This document shows positions 25,861 through 34,135 of a DNA stretch of 64,000 bases, piece by piece. Under the pieces are notes generated by a model. The model searched no databases. It saw nothing but the letters and a program-made list of their open reading frames with translations, and was not told the origin of the DNA. A program made the position numbers and the translations under genes. The stretch lies in the IMG/VR virus record IMGVR_UViG_3300025413_001393, positions 1-64,000 of that record. One strand, given 5' to 3'. The DNA is from a virus. Every line of letters starts with the position of its first letter. The stretch's first letter is position 1.

Positions 25861-28533
25861 TTATGATTTAAGATCTCCATAGAGAACCCAACCAATAACA
25901 GAATTCATATAAACCAGAGATGCTGCAGAGTATGGTTGAGCTAATTTGAATTGATTGTATGGCTGTCTAACGATAGCACCAGGCTTTGGAACAATCGTTG
26001 TTGTGCCTGTTCCTAACTGTATAATGTTAACTTCGTAACCTGGTGTGTCAAGAGTAGCTGGGATATATACTGTATTTGCAGCAGCACTACTTAAACCAAT
26101 TGTTGTATTAGAATCCGAAGTTGAACCAATTGTATACTGGAGTCCGCTAGAAGCTGAAAGAATTTGAATTTTTGAAGCTAACGAAGCGGCGTTTACATCA
26201 TTTCGCAAACCATCAATGACGGATGAAAGGTTATTAATTTGAGTAGTGTGAGTACTAACCGTGCTCTTAGTAGTATTAAGGCTATTGTTGAGAGTTGAAC
26301 CGTCAACACTTAAAATGTTACCAGAACTATTCAGTGTAATACCGTTAACACCAGTTAATGAAACAGATGCAACACTTCCAGTTATATTACCGACAAATTG
26401 ATAAGGAGCTAATTGTGTACTGCCAAGACCGAGTGTTGTAAGTCCTGTACCAAGGTTTGCAACAATATGATTAGGAAGTACTGCAAAACTTGTACCACTT
26501 GCTGTAGAACCAGTTGGGTTAGCTAATAAACTTTGAGCGTCAAGTGTTGGATTATAAGATGCTCCAACAGTTGGTGAAACATTGGCAACAACAACAATTT
26601 TTTCGTTAGCTAAAACTGGTGTTAAGAATGTAATAGTTGAAGTATAAACGTTGTTTGAGAGAACAGTAGCTACAGTATAATCGTTGATTGGATCTTGAGT
26701 TACACCGTTTAAATCTACTCGATAACTAGCAGTCGAAGGGGGAAGAGGAGAATAAGATGTAAGAGAAACTGTTGAAGTTGGACCATAAGCTGTTATAACG
26801 GCAGGTTGAGTAAACAAACTTTGAACTATTTGATCTACGTATTGTTTGTTGACTAAAGCGTATGTAGTAATTTTTGGTGTATACGAGGCGTTAGTCGTTA
26901 TTAAGTTTGCATCAATATTAACTGGTCCTGTGAGTGTACCACCAGCTAAAGGTAGATATGAAGTCGAACCGACAAAATTGGCAGTTACAACATTATCGCC
27001 GTTTACTGTAAAATTAATTGTAGAAGAATCGTTAAATGTATTAGTAGATGTCAATATGGTTGTTTTAACAGCTGATGATATTTGTTGATCAACATAAGCT
27101 TTGTTTGTTAATTCTACTGGATTTCCAGGGGAAACTGCGCTTGAAATGTTTCCAGTAATCGTACTACCACTCTTTAGTACATAATTGTTAAGAGCGGTTG
27201 TATTAGCTCCAACAACAGTATCGACATAATCTTTATTTGCTAATTCGTTAGAAACTGTTGGTTGATTGTTAGCAAAAAATCTAAATGAACTACCATTAAG
27301 TGTTGCAGACATTAAAGTATTAAATGTCACATTCGGAGAAGAATTCAAATTTAAAATATTAGAGCTTACATCAAGAGCGTCTCCACGATTAAAAATTAAA
27401 CCACCAGTTCCAACAATAAATGGTGCAGGGAAAGCGGGATCAAATTGTACGCCTAGCAAATTGTTATTGACATATAGAGTTTTATCAGTAGTCAATTTCC
27501 ATGTTAGTGTGTTGTTGTTTGTAGTAATTACAATAGGAGAATTTGCAAATACAGAACTTGCAAAAAGAGAAAAGGAAGAATCATTAAGAGTGGTGTTTAA
27601 ACCAAGAACATTGTTTATTACAGTAAGAGTATTATCATATTGAATACCAATACCCGTTAAACTCGAAACAATTGCACCCGAAGGGCTTAAGTTTACGCTT
27701 AAGTTGCCATTATTGTTAATCAACGAACTATCGTGATCTACGTCAAATGTAAAAATATTATTGTTATTGTATAATGACACAATAGAACCAGACGATAAGT
27801 GATTTGATAATGTTGTTGCAAAACCAGCATTAGTATTATGGTTCAGACCTAAATTTCCGTTAACAATGCTTAGCGTTTCATCTCTATTGAGTGTTAAACC
27901 GTTATTACCAATTGTTAATCCAGTCTCGATATTTGGATTTACGCTGAGAGCTCCACCAGATACGTATAAAGAAGAATTATACGGTAAACCAAATTGTAAT
28001 TGAGTTCCAGCGTTTGTATAGGTAAGAGGAGATGTTGCTGAAAGCAGAGGAGCTAGATGACCTACGCTAACAACGTCTGATGAAGCAACTTTGAGTACAT
28101 TACCTTCAATTAAAAGAGAGCTGTCAATCGAAAGACCAATTCCTCCTCCGTTTGGATCAAGTTGTAAACCTCCACCAGCCAATAACTTAACACTCAAATT
28201 GTTATTGTTGTTATATAATGACGAATCGTAAGCTATTGATAAATTCAGCAAATCTCCGTTTACAGGAGTAATGTTTATAGGTGTTAGAGCGGAAATTTTC
28301 TTGAAAAGTAAAGTAGTGCCGTTTGTTGAATCAGAAAGAGATTTTGTAGTTCCAATTAACGAATAACCACCAAGATTTGTAGCGTCAGCTGTTGTATATA
28401 AAAATGCTGCACCAGGAAGACTAATTGTCGAATAACTTCCATTATACCCTCTAGCTAAGGGTACCAAATCCGTATTTGATAACGTAAGAGTTTGTGGCTT
28501 GGGTAAATTGGAGATTCTTGTTCCTGTGCTCAT
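25861..28533 (-). CDS. Long tail fibre protein with repeated beta modules
   Basis: 890 residues, Asn/Ser/Thr/Leu-rich. The first 420 residues repeat a unit of the form SLYNNNNNLSVKL...GGGLQLDPNGGGIGLS, typical of trimeric fibre shafts. The middle contains ELANKDYVDTVV and ELTNKAYVDQQI, a knob-like linker common in phage fibres. Later comes GVNGITLNSSGNILSVDG, shared with the two fibres downstream, and a C-terminal globular part. GATAAATA lies 19 nt upstream of the ATG. Likely a long fibre shaft whose tip may be the polyglycine adhesin encoded 12 nt downstream. Confidence 0.75.
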   Translation of the reverse strand: MSTGTRISNLPKPQTLTLSNTDLVPLARGYNGSYSTISLPGAAFLYTTADATNLGGYSLIGTTKSLSDSTNGTTLLFKKISALTPINITPVNGDLLNLSIAYDSSLYNNNNNLSVKLLAGGGLQLDPNGGGIGLSIDSSLLIEGNVLKVASSDVVSVGHLAPLLSATSPLTYTNAGTQLQFGLPYNSSLYVSGGALSVNPNIETGLTIGNNGLTLNRDETLSIVNGNLGLNHNTNAGFATTLSNHLSSGSIVSLYNNNNIFTFDVDHDSSLINNNGNLSVNLSPSGAIVSSLTGIGIQYDNTLTVINNVLGLNTTLNDSSFSLFASSVFANSPIVITTNNNTLTWKLTTDKTLYVNNNLLGVQFDPAFPAPFIVGTGGLIFNRGDALDVSSNILNLNSSPNVTFNTLMSATLNGSSFRFFANNQPTVSNELANKDYVDTVVGANTTALNNYVLKSGSTITGNISSAVSPGNPVELTNKAYVDQQISSAVKTTILTSTNTFNDSSTINFTVNGDNVVTANFVGSTSYLPLAGGTLTGPVNIDANLITTNASYTPKITTYALVNKQYVDQIVQSLFTQPAVITAYGPTSTVSLTSYSPLPPSTASYRVDLNGVTQDPINDYTVATVLSNNVYTSTITFLTPVLANEKIVVVANVSPTVGASYNPTLDAQSLLANPTGSTASGTSFAVLPNHIVANLGTGLTTLGLGSTQLAPYQFVGNITGSVASVSLTGVNGITLNSSGNILSVDGSTLNNSLNTTKSTVSTHTTQINNLSSVIDGLRNDVNAASLASKIQILSASSGLQYTIGSTSDSNTTIGLSSAAANTVYIPATLDTPGYEVNIIQLGTGTTTIVPKPGAIVRQPYNQFKLAQPYSAASLVYMNSVIGWVLYGDLKS

Positions 28534-28552
28534 AGATGTTTAAGATTTAATT

Positions 28553-28560
28553 TATTTATC
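28553..28560 (-). promoter_or_regulatory. GATAAATA box before long fibre gene
   Basis: 19 nt before the ATG at 28533, a spacing that would leave a short 5' leader. Confidence 0.45.
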
Positions 28561-28577
28561 AATTAATTTTTTTATTA

Positions 28578-29012
28578 CTAGGTTGACGTGTCGTATACAA
28601 ATTCTCCCGTCAAAAGAGGACCGCTGGCGTTTGGATTTGTTGTTAAGTTGCCATCCAGACCGTTTATAATTGTAAAATCTTCCACGGTAATTGGCGTATC
28701 ATCTTCTTCAAGAGCAATATAAAACTCAACTATCTTTAAAGCTGTTTTAAATTCTTGAATAAAACCTTGATCAACGTTTACATTGGCTATTGGCGTATTA
28801 GTTAAATCATTGATAGTAAAAGCTTCCTGTAGATAAGGTTGATCTACATTAGTATTGAGTATGTAAGTATCTGTTCCATCAACTACAATGTATTGTTCTT
28901 CGAGAACATCAGGCTCGAGAAGTACAAATCCGTCTCTTAGAAAAAACGTACTACCGTTATTTCCTTTTACTCTAAGGTAAGGTACTGGTACATTTTTAAT
29001 ATTAATGCTCAT
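28578..29012 (-). CDS. Hypothetical virion-associated protein
   Basis: 144 residues, beta-rich and acidic with no cysteine. Segments such as VPYLRVKGNNGSTFFLRDG and repeated DQPYLQEAF / DQGFIQEF give an internal echo about 30 residues apart. It heads the leftward fibre run, divergent from the prohead protease gene across a 70-nt gap. Not recognised; perhaps a fibre-attachment or baseplate-edge protein. Confidence 0.5.
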   Translation of the reverse strand: MSINIKNVPVPYLRVKGNNGSTFFLRDGFVLLEPDVLEEQYIVVDGTDTYILNTNVDQPYLQEAFTINDLTNTPIANVNVDQGFIQEFKTALKIVEFYIALEEDDTPITVEDFTIINGLDGNLTTNPNASGPLLTGEFVYDTST

Positions 29013-29082
29013 TTTATTTGCAATTAATTAAGATTGCTGCTGAAAAAAAATATTAAAACATTAAATAATTTATACAACTATT

Positions 29083-29757
29083 ATGGGACTCAAGTTTCTA
29101 ACCACTGAATTACACGAGGAAATCGATTTCCTTATCGAACAAAAAAACCGTACAGAAGATCCAAAATACTTCTTTACAGGACCTTATATGATGGCTGGAG
29201 CCAAGAATCAAAACGGTCGTGTGTATGATTTAACTGAAATGGTTCGTGAAGTTGATCGTTATTCAAAAGACATGATTGCAACTCGTCGTGCTATCGGTGA
29301 AATGAATCACCCTCAGTCAACTGAAGTTAATCCAGTCAATGCTTGTCACCTTGTTGTAGAGCTTAAGCAAAAAGACAATTACTTTTATGGTAAGTCTCAA
29401 ATTTTAGATACACCTATGGGACAACTTCTCAAGTCTCTTGTTAAAGACAAAATTCAAATGGGTATTTCTACACGTGGTCTTGGTTCATTAACTGAGTCCT
29501 CAGAAGGTAAGAAAGTTTCTAACTTTCACCTTATTTGCTTGGATGTTGTTCATCAGCCTTCAGTTCAAAATGCAATGCTTGAGTCTGTTCTCGAGTCTAA
29601 AGAGTGGATGCTTGACAACGCTGGCAGAATTATTGAAGTATCAGCAAATGCATTCAACAGACTTACAGAAGGGCTCTCGAAGCTTCCAAAGAAAGAAGCT
29701 AATCAATATATTCAAGAGCGTCTAACATTATTCATTGAATCTCTCAAGAGAGCCTAA
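29083..29757 (+). CDS. gp21: Prohead core protease (T4 gp21-like)
   Basis: 224 residues. This serine protease cleaves scaffold, capsid and internal proteins after (L/I)xE during head maturation. The likely triad is H76 in GEMNHPQS, S129 in MGISTRGLGS and D154 in LICLDVVHQPS, all in the family's positions. The N-terminal AKNQNGRVYDLTEM is also typical. It heads the rightward head-gene operon 21-core-22-23, as in T4. Confidence 0.95.
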   Translation: MGLKFLTTELHEEIDFLIEQKNRTEDPKYFFTGPYMMAGAKNQNGRVYDLTEMVREVDRYSKDMIATRRAIGEMNHPQSTEVNPVNACHLVVELKQKDNYFYGKSQILDTPMGQLLKSLVKDKIQMGISTRGLGSLTESSEGKKVSNFHLICLDVVHQPSVQNAMLESVLESKEWMLDNAGRIIEVSANAFNRLTEGLSKLPKKEANQYIQERLTLFIESLKRA

Positions 29758-29763
29758 TAAATA
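29756..29763 (+). promoter_or_regulatory. AATAAATA box before tiny core gene
   Basis: 5 nt before the ATG at 29769, overlapping the gp21 stop codon. Confidence 0.35.
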
Positions 29764-29768
29764 AGAAT

Positions 29769-29912
29769 ATGACACAGGAAGAAAAAGTAAGCGTTAGCGA
29801 TTTTATTTCTCAAATTGCAAGTAAAGATTACAAAAACGCAAACTCAGCACTAGAAAAAACCATTTCTGTCAAACTAAAAGAGCGTATTAGACAGGCTTTG
29901 GCCAAAAATTAA
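29769..29912 (+). CDS. Tiny prohead core protein (gp67/gp68-like position)
   Basis: 47 residues: a helical, charged protein with SDFISQIASKDYKNANSALE then KTISVKLKERIRQALAKN, a pattern seen in small prohead core proteins of T4-like phages. It lies between the protease and scaffold genes, where T4-like phages often carry such genes. AATAAATA lies 5 nt before the ATG. The assignment rests on pattern and position. Confidence 0.6.
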   Translation: MTQEEKVSVSDFISQIASKDYKNANSALEKTISVKLKERIRQALAKN

Positions 29913-29922
29913 TAACATTTTA

Positions 29923-29930
29923 GATAAATA
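29923..29930 (+). promoter_or_regulatory. GATAAATA box before gp22
   Basis: 10 nt before the scaffold ATG at 29941, the same spacing as at the portal gene. Confidence 0.45.
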
Positions 29931-29940
29931 AATTTATAAC

Positions 29941-30912
29941 ATGAACGTAAAATCTATTCTCAACGAACAGTTTCAGGATTTAATTTCTGAAGATACATTA
30001 AACGTAATCGAAGAAGCTTTCAACAAGGCTGTCGATGAAAAGGCTCAAAGCAAAATTGAGATTGAAACAGAAAATGTAAAGATGAAACTTGATGAACATT
30101 ATACAGGCAAGCTTCAAACTGTTATCGAGAAGATTGACGAAGATCACACAGCTAAGCTTCAGAAGCTTGTTGAAGCTATTGATACAGATCACGCTGTTAA
30201 GCTTCAGACCCTTGTTAAGCAAATTGACAAGAAGCACACAGGCATGCTTAAGCAAGTCGTCGAGAAGTACGAGACTGAGCTTGGCGATAAAGCAACAGAA
30301 TTTCAAAACCGTATCGTCGAAGAAGTATCCAACTATATGGATCTTTACCTCGATAAGACAGTTCCAACTGAGCAACTCTCAGAGGCTGTTGAAAACATTA
30401 AGGCAGTTAAACAACTCGAGAAGATCCGTCAGATTGTCGGAATCAGCGAAGAGTTCATTGACAGCGAAGTTAAGGAGGCTCTTATCGATGGCAAAAAGAC
30501 CATTGATTCTCTCAGAGCTGAGCTTAACAAGACATTAAAGGAGAATGTCGATCTTGCACATAAGGCTACTAAGGCTGAAGCTCATATCATTCTTGAGCAA
30601 AAGACTGTAGATATGCCTGCTGCAAAGAAGAACTTTGTAACTAAGCTTCTTAAGAACAAAGCTCCTGAGTATATTGAAGAGAATTTCTCTTATGTTGTTG
30701 ATATGTTCAACAAAGAATCTCAAGAGGAACTTGACGTGATCAAAGAGTCCGTTAAGAAAGAATTTGTAAAGGCTCCTACGATTGACCGCCCTGAGGTTAT
30801 CGAGGAAGCAAGAAATTTTAGTAATGAGGTTGAGCGCAGTGTTGCAAGTGACGACATCAGCGGCTATCTGAACGAGATGAAGAAAATTAGTGGATCAAGA
30901 TTCACTAGATAA
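29941..30912 (+). CDS. gp22: Prohead scaffold / core protein (T4 gp22-like)
   Basis: 323 residues, almost all helical and highly charged, as expected of the scaffold that fills the prohead and is degraded by gp21. Residues 51-110 hold four tandem 15-residue repeats of the form DEDHTAKLQKLVEAI. The middle and C-terminal parts (YLDKTVPTEQLSEAVENIKA, MPAAKKNFVTKLLKNKAPE) match gp22 of T4-like phages. GATAAATA lies 10 nt before the ATG. The capsid gene follows. Confidence 0.92.
   Translation: MNVKSILNEQFQDLISEDTLNVIEEAFNKAVDEKAQSKIEIETENVKMKLDEHYTGKLQTVIEKIDEDHTAKLQKLVEAIDTDHAVKLQTLVKQIDKKHTGMLKQVVEKYETELGDKATEFQNRIVEEVSNYMDLYLDKTVPTEQLSEAVENIKAVKQLEKIRQIVGISEEFIDSEVKEALIDGKKTIDSLRAELNKTLKENVDLAHKATKAEAHIILEQKTVDMPAAKKNFVTKLLKNKAPEYIEENFSYVVDMFNKESQEELDVIKESVKKEFVKAPTIDRPEVIEEARNFSNEVERSVASDDISGYLNEMKKISGSRFTR
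30091..30270 (+). repeat. Four 45-nt coding repeats in the scaffold gene
   Basis: Four tandem 15-residue units with the pattern DxxHxxKLQxLVxxI occupy residues 51-110 of the gp22-like protein; DNA identity between units is partial. Confidence 0.75.
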
Positions 30913-30930
30913 TTCATTCTCAAAGTAACA

Positions 30931-30935
30931 AAGGA
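30931..30935 (+). promoter_or_regulatory. Shine-Dalgarno of gp23
   Basis: AAGGA 11 nt before the gp23 ATG. It is one of the few clear ribosome-binding sites in the window; most genes have only an AT-rich octamer there. Confidence 0.5.
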
Positions 30936-30946
30936 AAACAAAAACT

Positions 30947-32410
30947 ATGGCTAACATCATGCACATCAATAGAGATTCTGCTGAACAACTAGTTGAAAAG
31001 TGGAGTCCAATCTTGGATTTCACTTCAGACAAAGTTGCTCCTATCTCGAATGACAACACTCGCTTAAACACAGCGATTCTTCTGGAAAACCAGCAGAATT
31101 ACTTCTTAAGTGAGCAAAACTCTGCTTCCACAGGTGGCGTATTTGGCTCACAGCAGGGAACTGCAACAACGTTCTCGGGTGACCACTATGCTTCAGGTGA
31201 TGCTCGTCTGCCCAAAGTTCTTATCCCAATGATTCGTCGTACATTCCCCGAGCTCATCACAAATGAGATCGTTGGTGTACAGCCGATGACTGGGCCTGTT
31301 GGTCTTGCTTTCGCAATGCGTTATAAGTACGATGCCGCCCCTCTTGGTGGTTCATACAATGGCGGCGACGGAGCTCTTGGCTCCGCTAGTGCTACCGGTG
31401 GTAACACCGCTACATCAGATGGCAAGGAACTTGGTTACAACTACCTGAACACAGCCTTCACAGGCGCTTCAAGTGCTGCCCTCTCCGGTAACGGTCAGTG
31501 GGACGGACTTGTTGAAGATTCAGGCGTTGGAGCCTTGATCAGCCAATTTGAACTTAGCTCGAACATCCCTCAGATCACTGTTTCATTCGAAAAGACCGCC
31601 GTCGAAGCTCTCACAAGACGCCTCGCCGCTAAGTGGTCGGTAGAACTTGAGCAAGATCTTAAGAACATGAACGGTATCGATATCGATTCCGAGCTTACAA
31701 ACGCTATGTCCTACGAAATTCAGGCTGAAATCGACCGCGAAATGATCGCGCGTATGATCCAAGTCTGTCTGAACGCTGGGGCTGGAGTTGGTTATTCCAC
31801 ATGGTCTGCCGTGTCCGCTGACGCTCGTTGGTCAGCTGAGCGCGCTCGTGACTTCTACAACAGAATTGTTGTTGAAGCTAACCGCGTCGCGATTCGCAAT
31901 CGCCGTGGTGCTGCTAATTTCATTATTGCAACACCTCGTATTTGCGCAATCCTCGAGACTCTGCCTAACTTCACTTGGCAGCCAGTCACAGGCAATGTGA
32001 ATACCGCACCCGTTGGTATTGCAAAGGTCGGTTCGGTCGGTGGTCGTTTCCAAATCTACAGAGATACTCGTACAGAAGCTCAGCTCAACAGCCCCGGTAC
32101 AAATGATGCCGGTTTCTACGGCACCAACCAAGGTGGCGGTTATGCAACAGCTCGTACAGCTCCTGTCGATTACGCTCTCCTAGGTTATAAGGGTACAGAA
32201 TACTACGACAGTGGTATCCTATATTGCCCATATATCCCTGTAATGGTACAGCGTACAATTGGACCAAACGACTTCGCTCCTAGAGTAGGTCTCCTTACAA
32301 GATACGGAGTAGTTGATCACATTTTCGGTGCATCACTCTACTACCACCTTGTAATCTGCACCGGTCTTGGAACATCGTTCAAACCAGGTCAAGCTGCAAC
32401 TTATCTGTAA
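30947..32410 (+). CDS. gp23: Major capsid protein (T4 gp23-like)
   Basis: 487 residues, HK97-fold hexamer subunit. Diagnostic segments are SAEQLVEKWSPIL, FPELITNEIVGVQPMTGP, a GLAFAMRYKY strand and a C-terminal TRYGVVDHIFGASLYYHL. The N-terminus holds candidate gp21 sites LLE47 and LSE56; the latter aligns best with the T4 maturation cut, giving a mature protein of about 431 residues. The gene is clearly more GC-rich than its neighbours and uses C-ending codons, suggesting selection for high expression. A rare clear Shine-Dalgarno (AAGGA) precedes it, and a strong terminator follows. Confidence 0.97.
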   Translation: MANIMHINRDSAEQLVEKWSPILDFTSDKVAPISNDNTRLNTAILLENQQNYFLSEQNSASTGGVFGSQQGTATTFSGDHYASGDARLPKVLIPMIRRTFPELITNEIVGVQPMTGPVGLAFAMRYKYDAAPLGGSYNGGDGALGSASATGGNTATSDGKELGYNYLNTAFTGASSAALSGNGQWDGLVEDSGVGALISQFELSSNIPQITVSFEKTAVEALTRRLAAKWSVELEQDLKNMNGIDIDSELTNAMSYEIQAEIDREMIARMIQVCLNAGAGVGYSTWSAVSADARWSAERARDFYNRIVVEANRVAIRNRRGAANFIIATPRICAILETLPNFTWQPVTGNVNTAPVGIAKVGSVGGRFQIYRDTRTEAQLNSPGTNDAGFYGTNQGGGYATARTAPVDYALLGYKGTEYYDSGILYCPYIPVMVQRTIGPNDFAPRVGLLTRYGVVDHIFGASLYYHLVICTGLGTSFKPGQAATYL

Positions 32411-32442
32411 TCTTACAGAAGTTCACAAGGACTCAAAAGAGA

Positions 32443-32470
32443 CCCCGATCGAAAGATCGGGGTTTTCTTT
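32443..32470 (+). terminator. Strong rho-independent terminator after gp23
   Basis: An 8-bp GC-rich stem CCCCGATC/GATCGGGG closes on a GAAA tetraloop and is followed by TTTTCTTT. It lies 33 nt after the gp23 stop and should end the head operon transcript. Confidence 0.93.
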
Positions 32471-32497
32471 TTATATAAATGGACATAATTAGAGTAT

Positions 32498-32632
32498 ATG
32501 AGTACAGGTGCAGGAAAAGGTCCAAAACAACGTCCAACAGATTTCAAAGCTTACAAAGAAAACTTTCCCAAGACTACCAACAAGGTAGAAGGGTTTGTCC
32601 TTAAAAAAGGTAAGCTAACTAAGAAGTACTAA
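32498..32632 (+). CDS. Small basic hypothetical protein
   Basis: 44 residues: MSTGAGKGPKQRPTDFKAYK, then a short basic C-terminus. The GKGxxxRPxD-like opening is a pattern I have seen in many short phage proteins of unknown function. It begins 36 nt after the gp23 terminator. TATAAATG lies 16 nt upstream. Its TAA interlocks with the stop of the convergent gene over 32629-32632, which supports it being real. Confidence 0.5.
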   Translation: MSTGAGKGPKQRPTDFKAYKENFPKTTNKVEGFVLKKGKLTKKY

Positions 32633-32991
32633 GCTACAGATAGCTCTAGTATCTTATTGAAGTAAGAAGAAGATACCTTCTCAGGTATTTTAGGCAATGT
32701 CTTTACATTGAGTGACTTCAATCTATAATCAAAATACATAAGACCTTCTTCTTTATGATTCTCTACTCTAAAAGGAATAGGAATTTCAAAGTTCTCTCTC
32801 ACGTTCTTATCAGACATTAACGATATCTGAATATAATAATGTATTCTTCTAAAGAGAATTAGTCTTCCTTTTTTAACAACCTTATCTCCGATAGAAAATA
32901 CTACTTGCTTTTGCAGACAAGTAAGTAAAAACGGTTCACCAGGTACTTGATCGAAGCTGATAATAGTTGGAGCAAAGATATGAGAGTTCAT
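32629..32991 (-). CDS. Hypothetical beta-rich protein
   Basis: 120 residues with alternating strands and a helical C-terminus; no known motif. The start overlaps the stop of the upstream WYL-like gene by 4 nt (ATGA), and it is the last gene of the leftward replication/nucleotide run 32629-37570. Not recognised. Confidence 0.5.
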   Translation of the reverse strand: MNSHIFAPTIISFDQVPGEPFLLTCLQKQVVFSIGDKVVKKGRLILFRRIHYYIQISLMSDKNVRENFEIPIPFRVENHKEEGLMYFDYRLKSLNVKTLPKIPEKVSSSYFNKILELSVA

Positions 32992-33374
32992 GTGTTGTTA
33001 AAAGCTGATTTTTGTGCAGAAGACATATTCAATAGTCTTTCGTTAAAGTATTTCCAAAATGGTAACGGATCCGGAGAACATTTAATGACAGCAATAACTT
33101 CTACATCGTCACAATTAATCATTCTCCAGTTTTGTAAAAATATATCCCATGCTACAACTAGGTTCTTTGCTGCAGGTTGATATCTAAGTCTTCCAGTAGG
33201 ATCTTTATAGTTAAGAATGTTTTTACCAGGAGTTGATCGAAGAAGCCCCATATCTTTTGTACAGAGCATTCTTCGATAATCCTTATAACCTGGTTTGTTT
33301 ATGCGTCTACGAAAACGGAGTTCAACAGCATTAGTGCCTAGTAATAGTTCTAATGATGAACGTCCGAGAATCAT
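32988..33374 (-). CDS. WYL_2/DUF2693-like small protein
   Basis: 128 residues. RRMLCTKDMGLLRSTPG followed by AKNLVVAWDIFLQNWRMINC and DDVEVI resembles the Sm/SH3-like WYL_2 (DUF2693) family of phages: a cT..l strand, a VWD strand and a WR.in.d.v ending. Related folds bind nucleic acid or nucleotides, so a regulatory role is possible. It is coupled to both neighbours (a TAATG junction upstream and ATGA downstream), so it is cotranslated with the cochaperonin. Confidence 0.55.
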   Translation of the reverse strand: MILGRSSLELLLGTNAVELRFRRRINKPGYKDYRRMLCTKDMGLLRSTPGKNILNYKDPTGRLRYQPAAKNLVVAWDIFLQNWRMINCDDVEVIAVIKCSPDPLPFWKYFNERLLNMSSAQKSAFNNT

Positions 33375-33760
33375 TACTTAGAAGGCTTAACGATACCAAA
33401 TATTCTCTGTTCATTAAGGAACACAATAGTCTTTCCGTCCTTTTGAATAGCAATTAGACCTTTATCTCCTGGAAACATTACGCATTGATCTTTCTTAACT
33501 TGTCTACAATCTGGTCCAGCAAGAATAACCTTACCAATACGCCAAGCCTTTTGATCTACTACTTGGTTTGGAAGAATAATACCGTTACGAACAAGTGATT
33601 TGCCATCCTCTGCAACGTCTACATATTCTACCTGAATTACATCTCCAAGAAGTTCTACAACATCATAGTCTTCTGGAAGAGGACAGTTTTTGTAAGCATC
33701 GATGTTAGCAAGACCGTTGTTTTCTCTTGCTGCGTTATATTGGTTTTGTGCAATTGACAT
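33374..33760 (-). CDS. GroES-like cochaperonin (functional analogue of T4 gp31)
   Basis: 128 residues; after a 30-residue N-terminal extension the protein has the GroES beta-barrel order: LGDVIQVEYVDV, a mobile-loop region with NGIILPNQ (the GGIVL-like hydrophobic tripeptide), WRIGKVILAGPD, KKDQCVMFPGDKGL, then IVFLNEQRIFGIV. T4 gp31 replaces host GroES on GroEL to fold the large gp23 protein. The gene lies about 1 kb from gp23 on the other strand, consistent with that job, though it sits in a replication operon. Confidence 0.8.
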   Translation of the reverse strand: MSIAQNQYNAARENNGLANIDAYKNCPLPEDYDVVELLGDVIQVEYVDVAEDGKSLVRNGIILPNQVVDQKAWRIGKVILAGPDCRQVKKDQCVMFPGDKGLIAIQKDGKTIVFLNEQRIFGIVKPSK

Positions 33761-33781
33761 AACAATAACTTATCATACATT

Positions 33782-34135
33782 TTATGTTAGATCAAGCTGT
33801 AAAGACAGTAAATTAGCAATCTCTCTTTTAGATAGCTCGTGATTAATTGCATGCATTCTAAGAGTTTTGTCTTCTTCCGTTTGCTCTTCTTTTATCTTCT
33901 TAATATATTTCATATTAGGCAATGATTTCATTTTAGGAAACATGGCAATCATTGTTTTATAATGAAGCTCTTTGCTTTCAAGAAGTACTTGCATATTTGC
34001 CGAATTCATATAAGCAGCAACATCCGGATTAATAAAACTTAACCACCTTGTAACAAGATAAGGAACGTACTCATCAAGAGATAAGTCTCCTTTCTTTGTA
34101 ATGATTATATCTTTTAGATAATCAAAAATTGTCAT
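33782..34135 (-). CDS. Clamp-loader small subunit (T4 gp62-like)
   Basis: 117 residues from the ATG at 34135; an in-frame TTG at 34150 is less likely. The N-terminal TIFDYLKDIIITKKG, EYVPYLVTRWLSFINP and a C-terminal ISKREI-like helical end (SKREIANLLSLQLD) resemble gp62-type clamp-loader A subunits of marine T4-like phages, which are shorter than the 187-residue T4 protein. It would help gp44 load the gp45 clamp, encoded here at 61248-61964. gp44 was not seen in the window. Confidence 0.6.
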   Translation of the reverse strand: MTIFDYLKDIIITKKGDLSLDEYVPYLVTRWLSFINPDVAAYMNSANMQVLLESKELHYKTMIAMFPKMKSLPNMKYIKKIKEEQTEEDKTLRMHAINHELSKREIANLLSLQLDLT

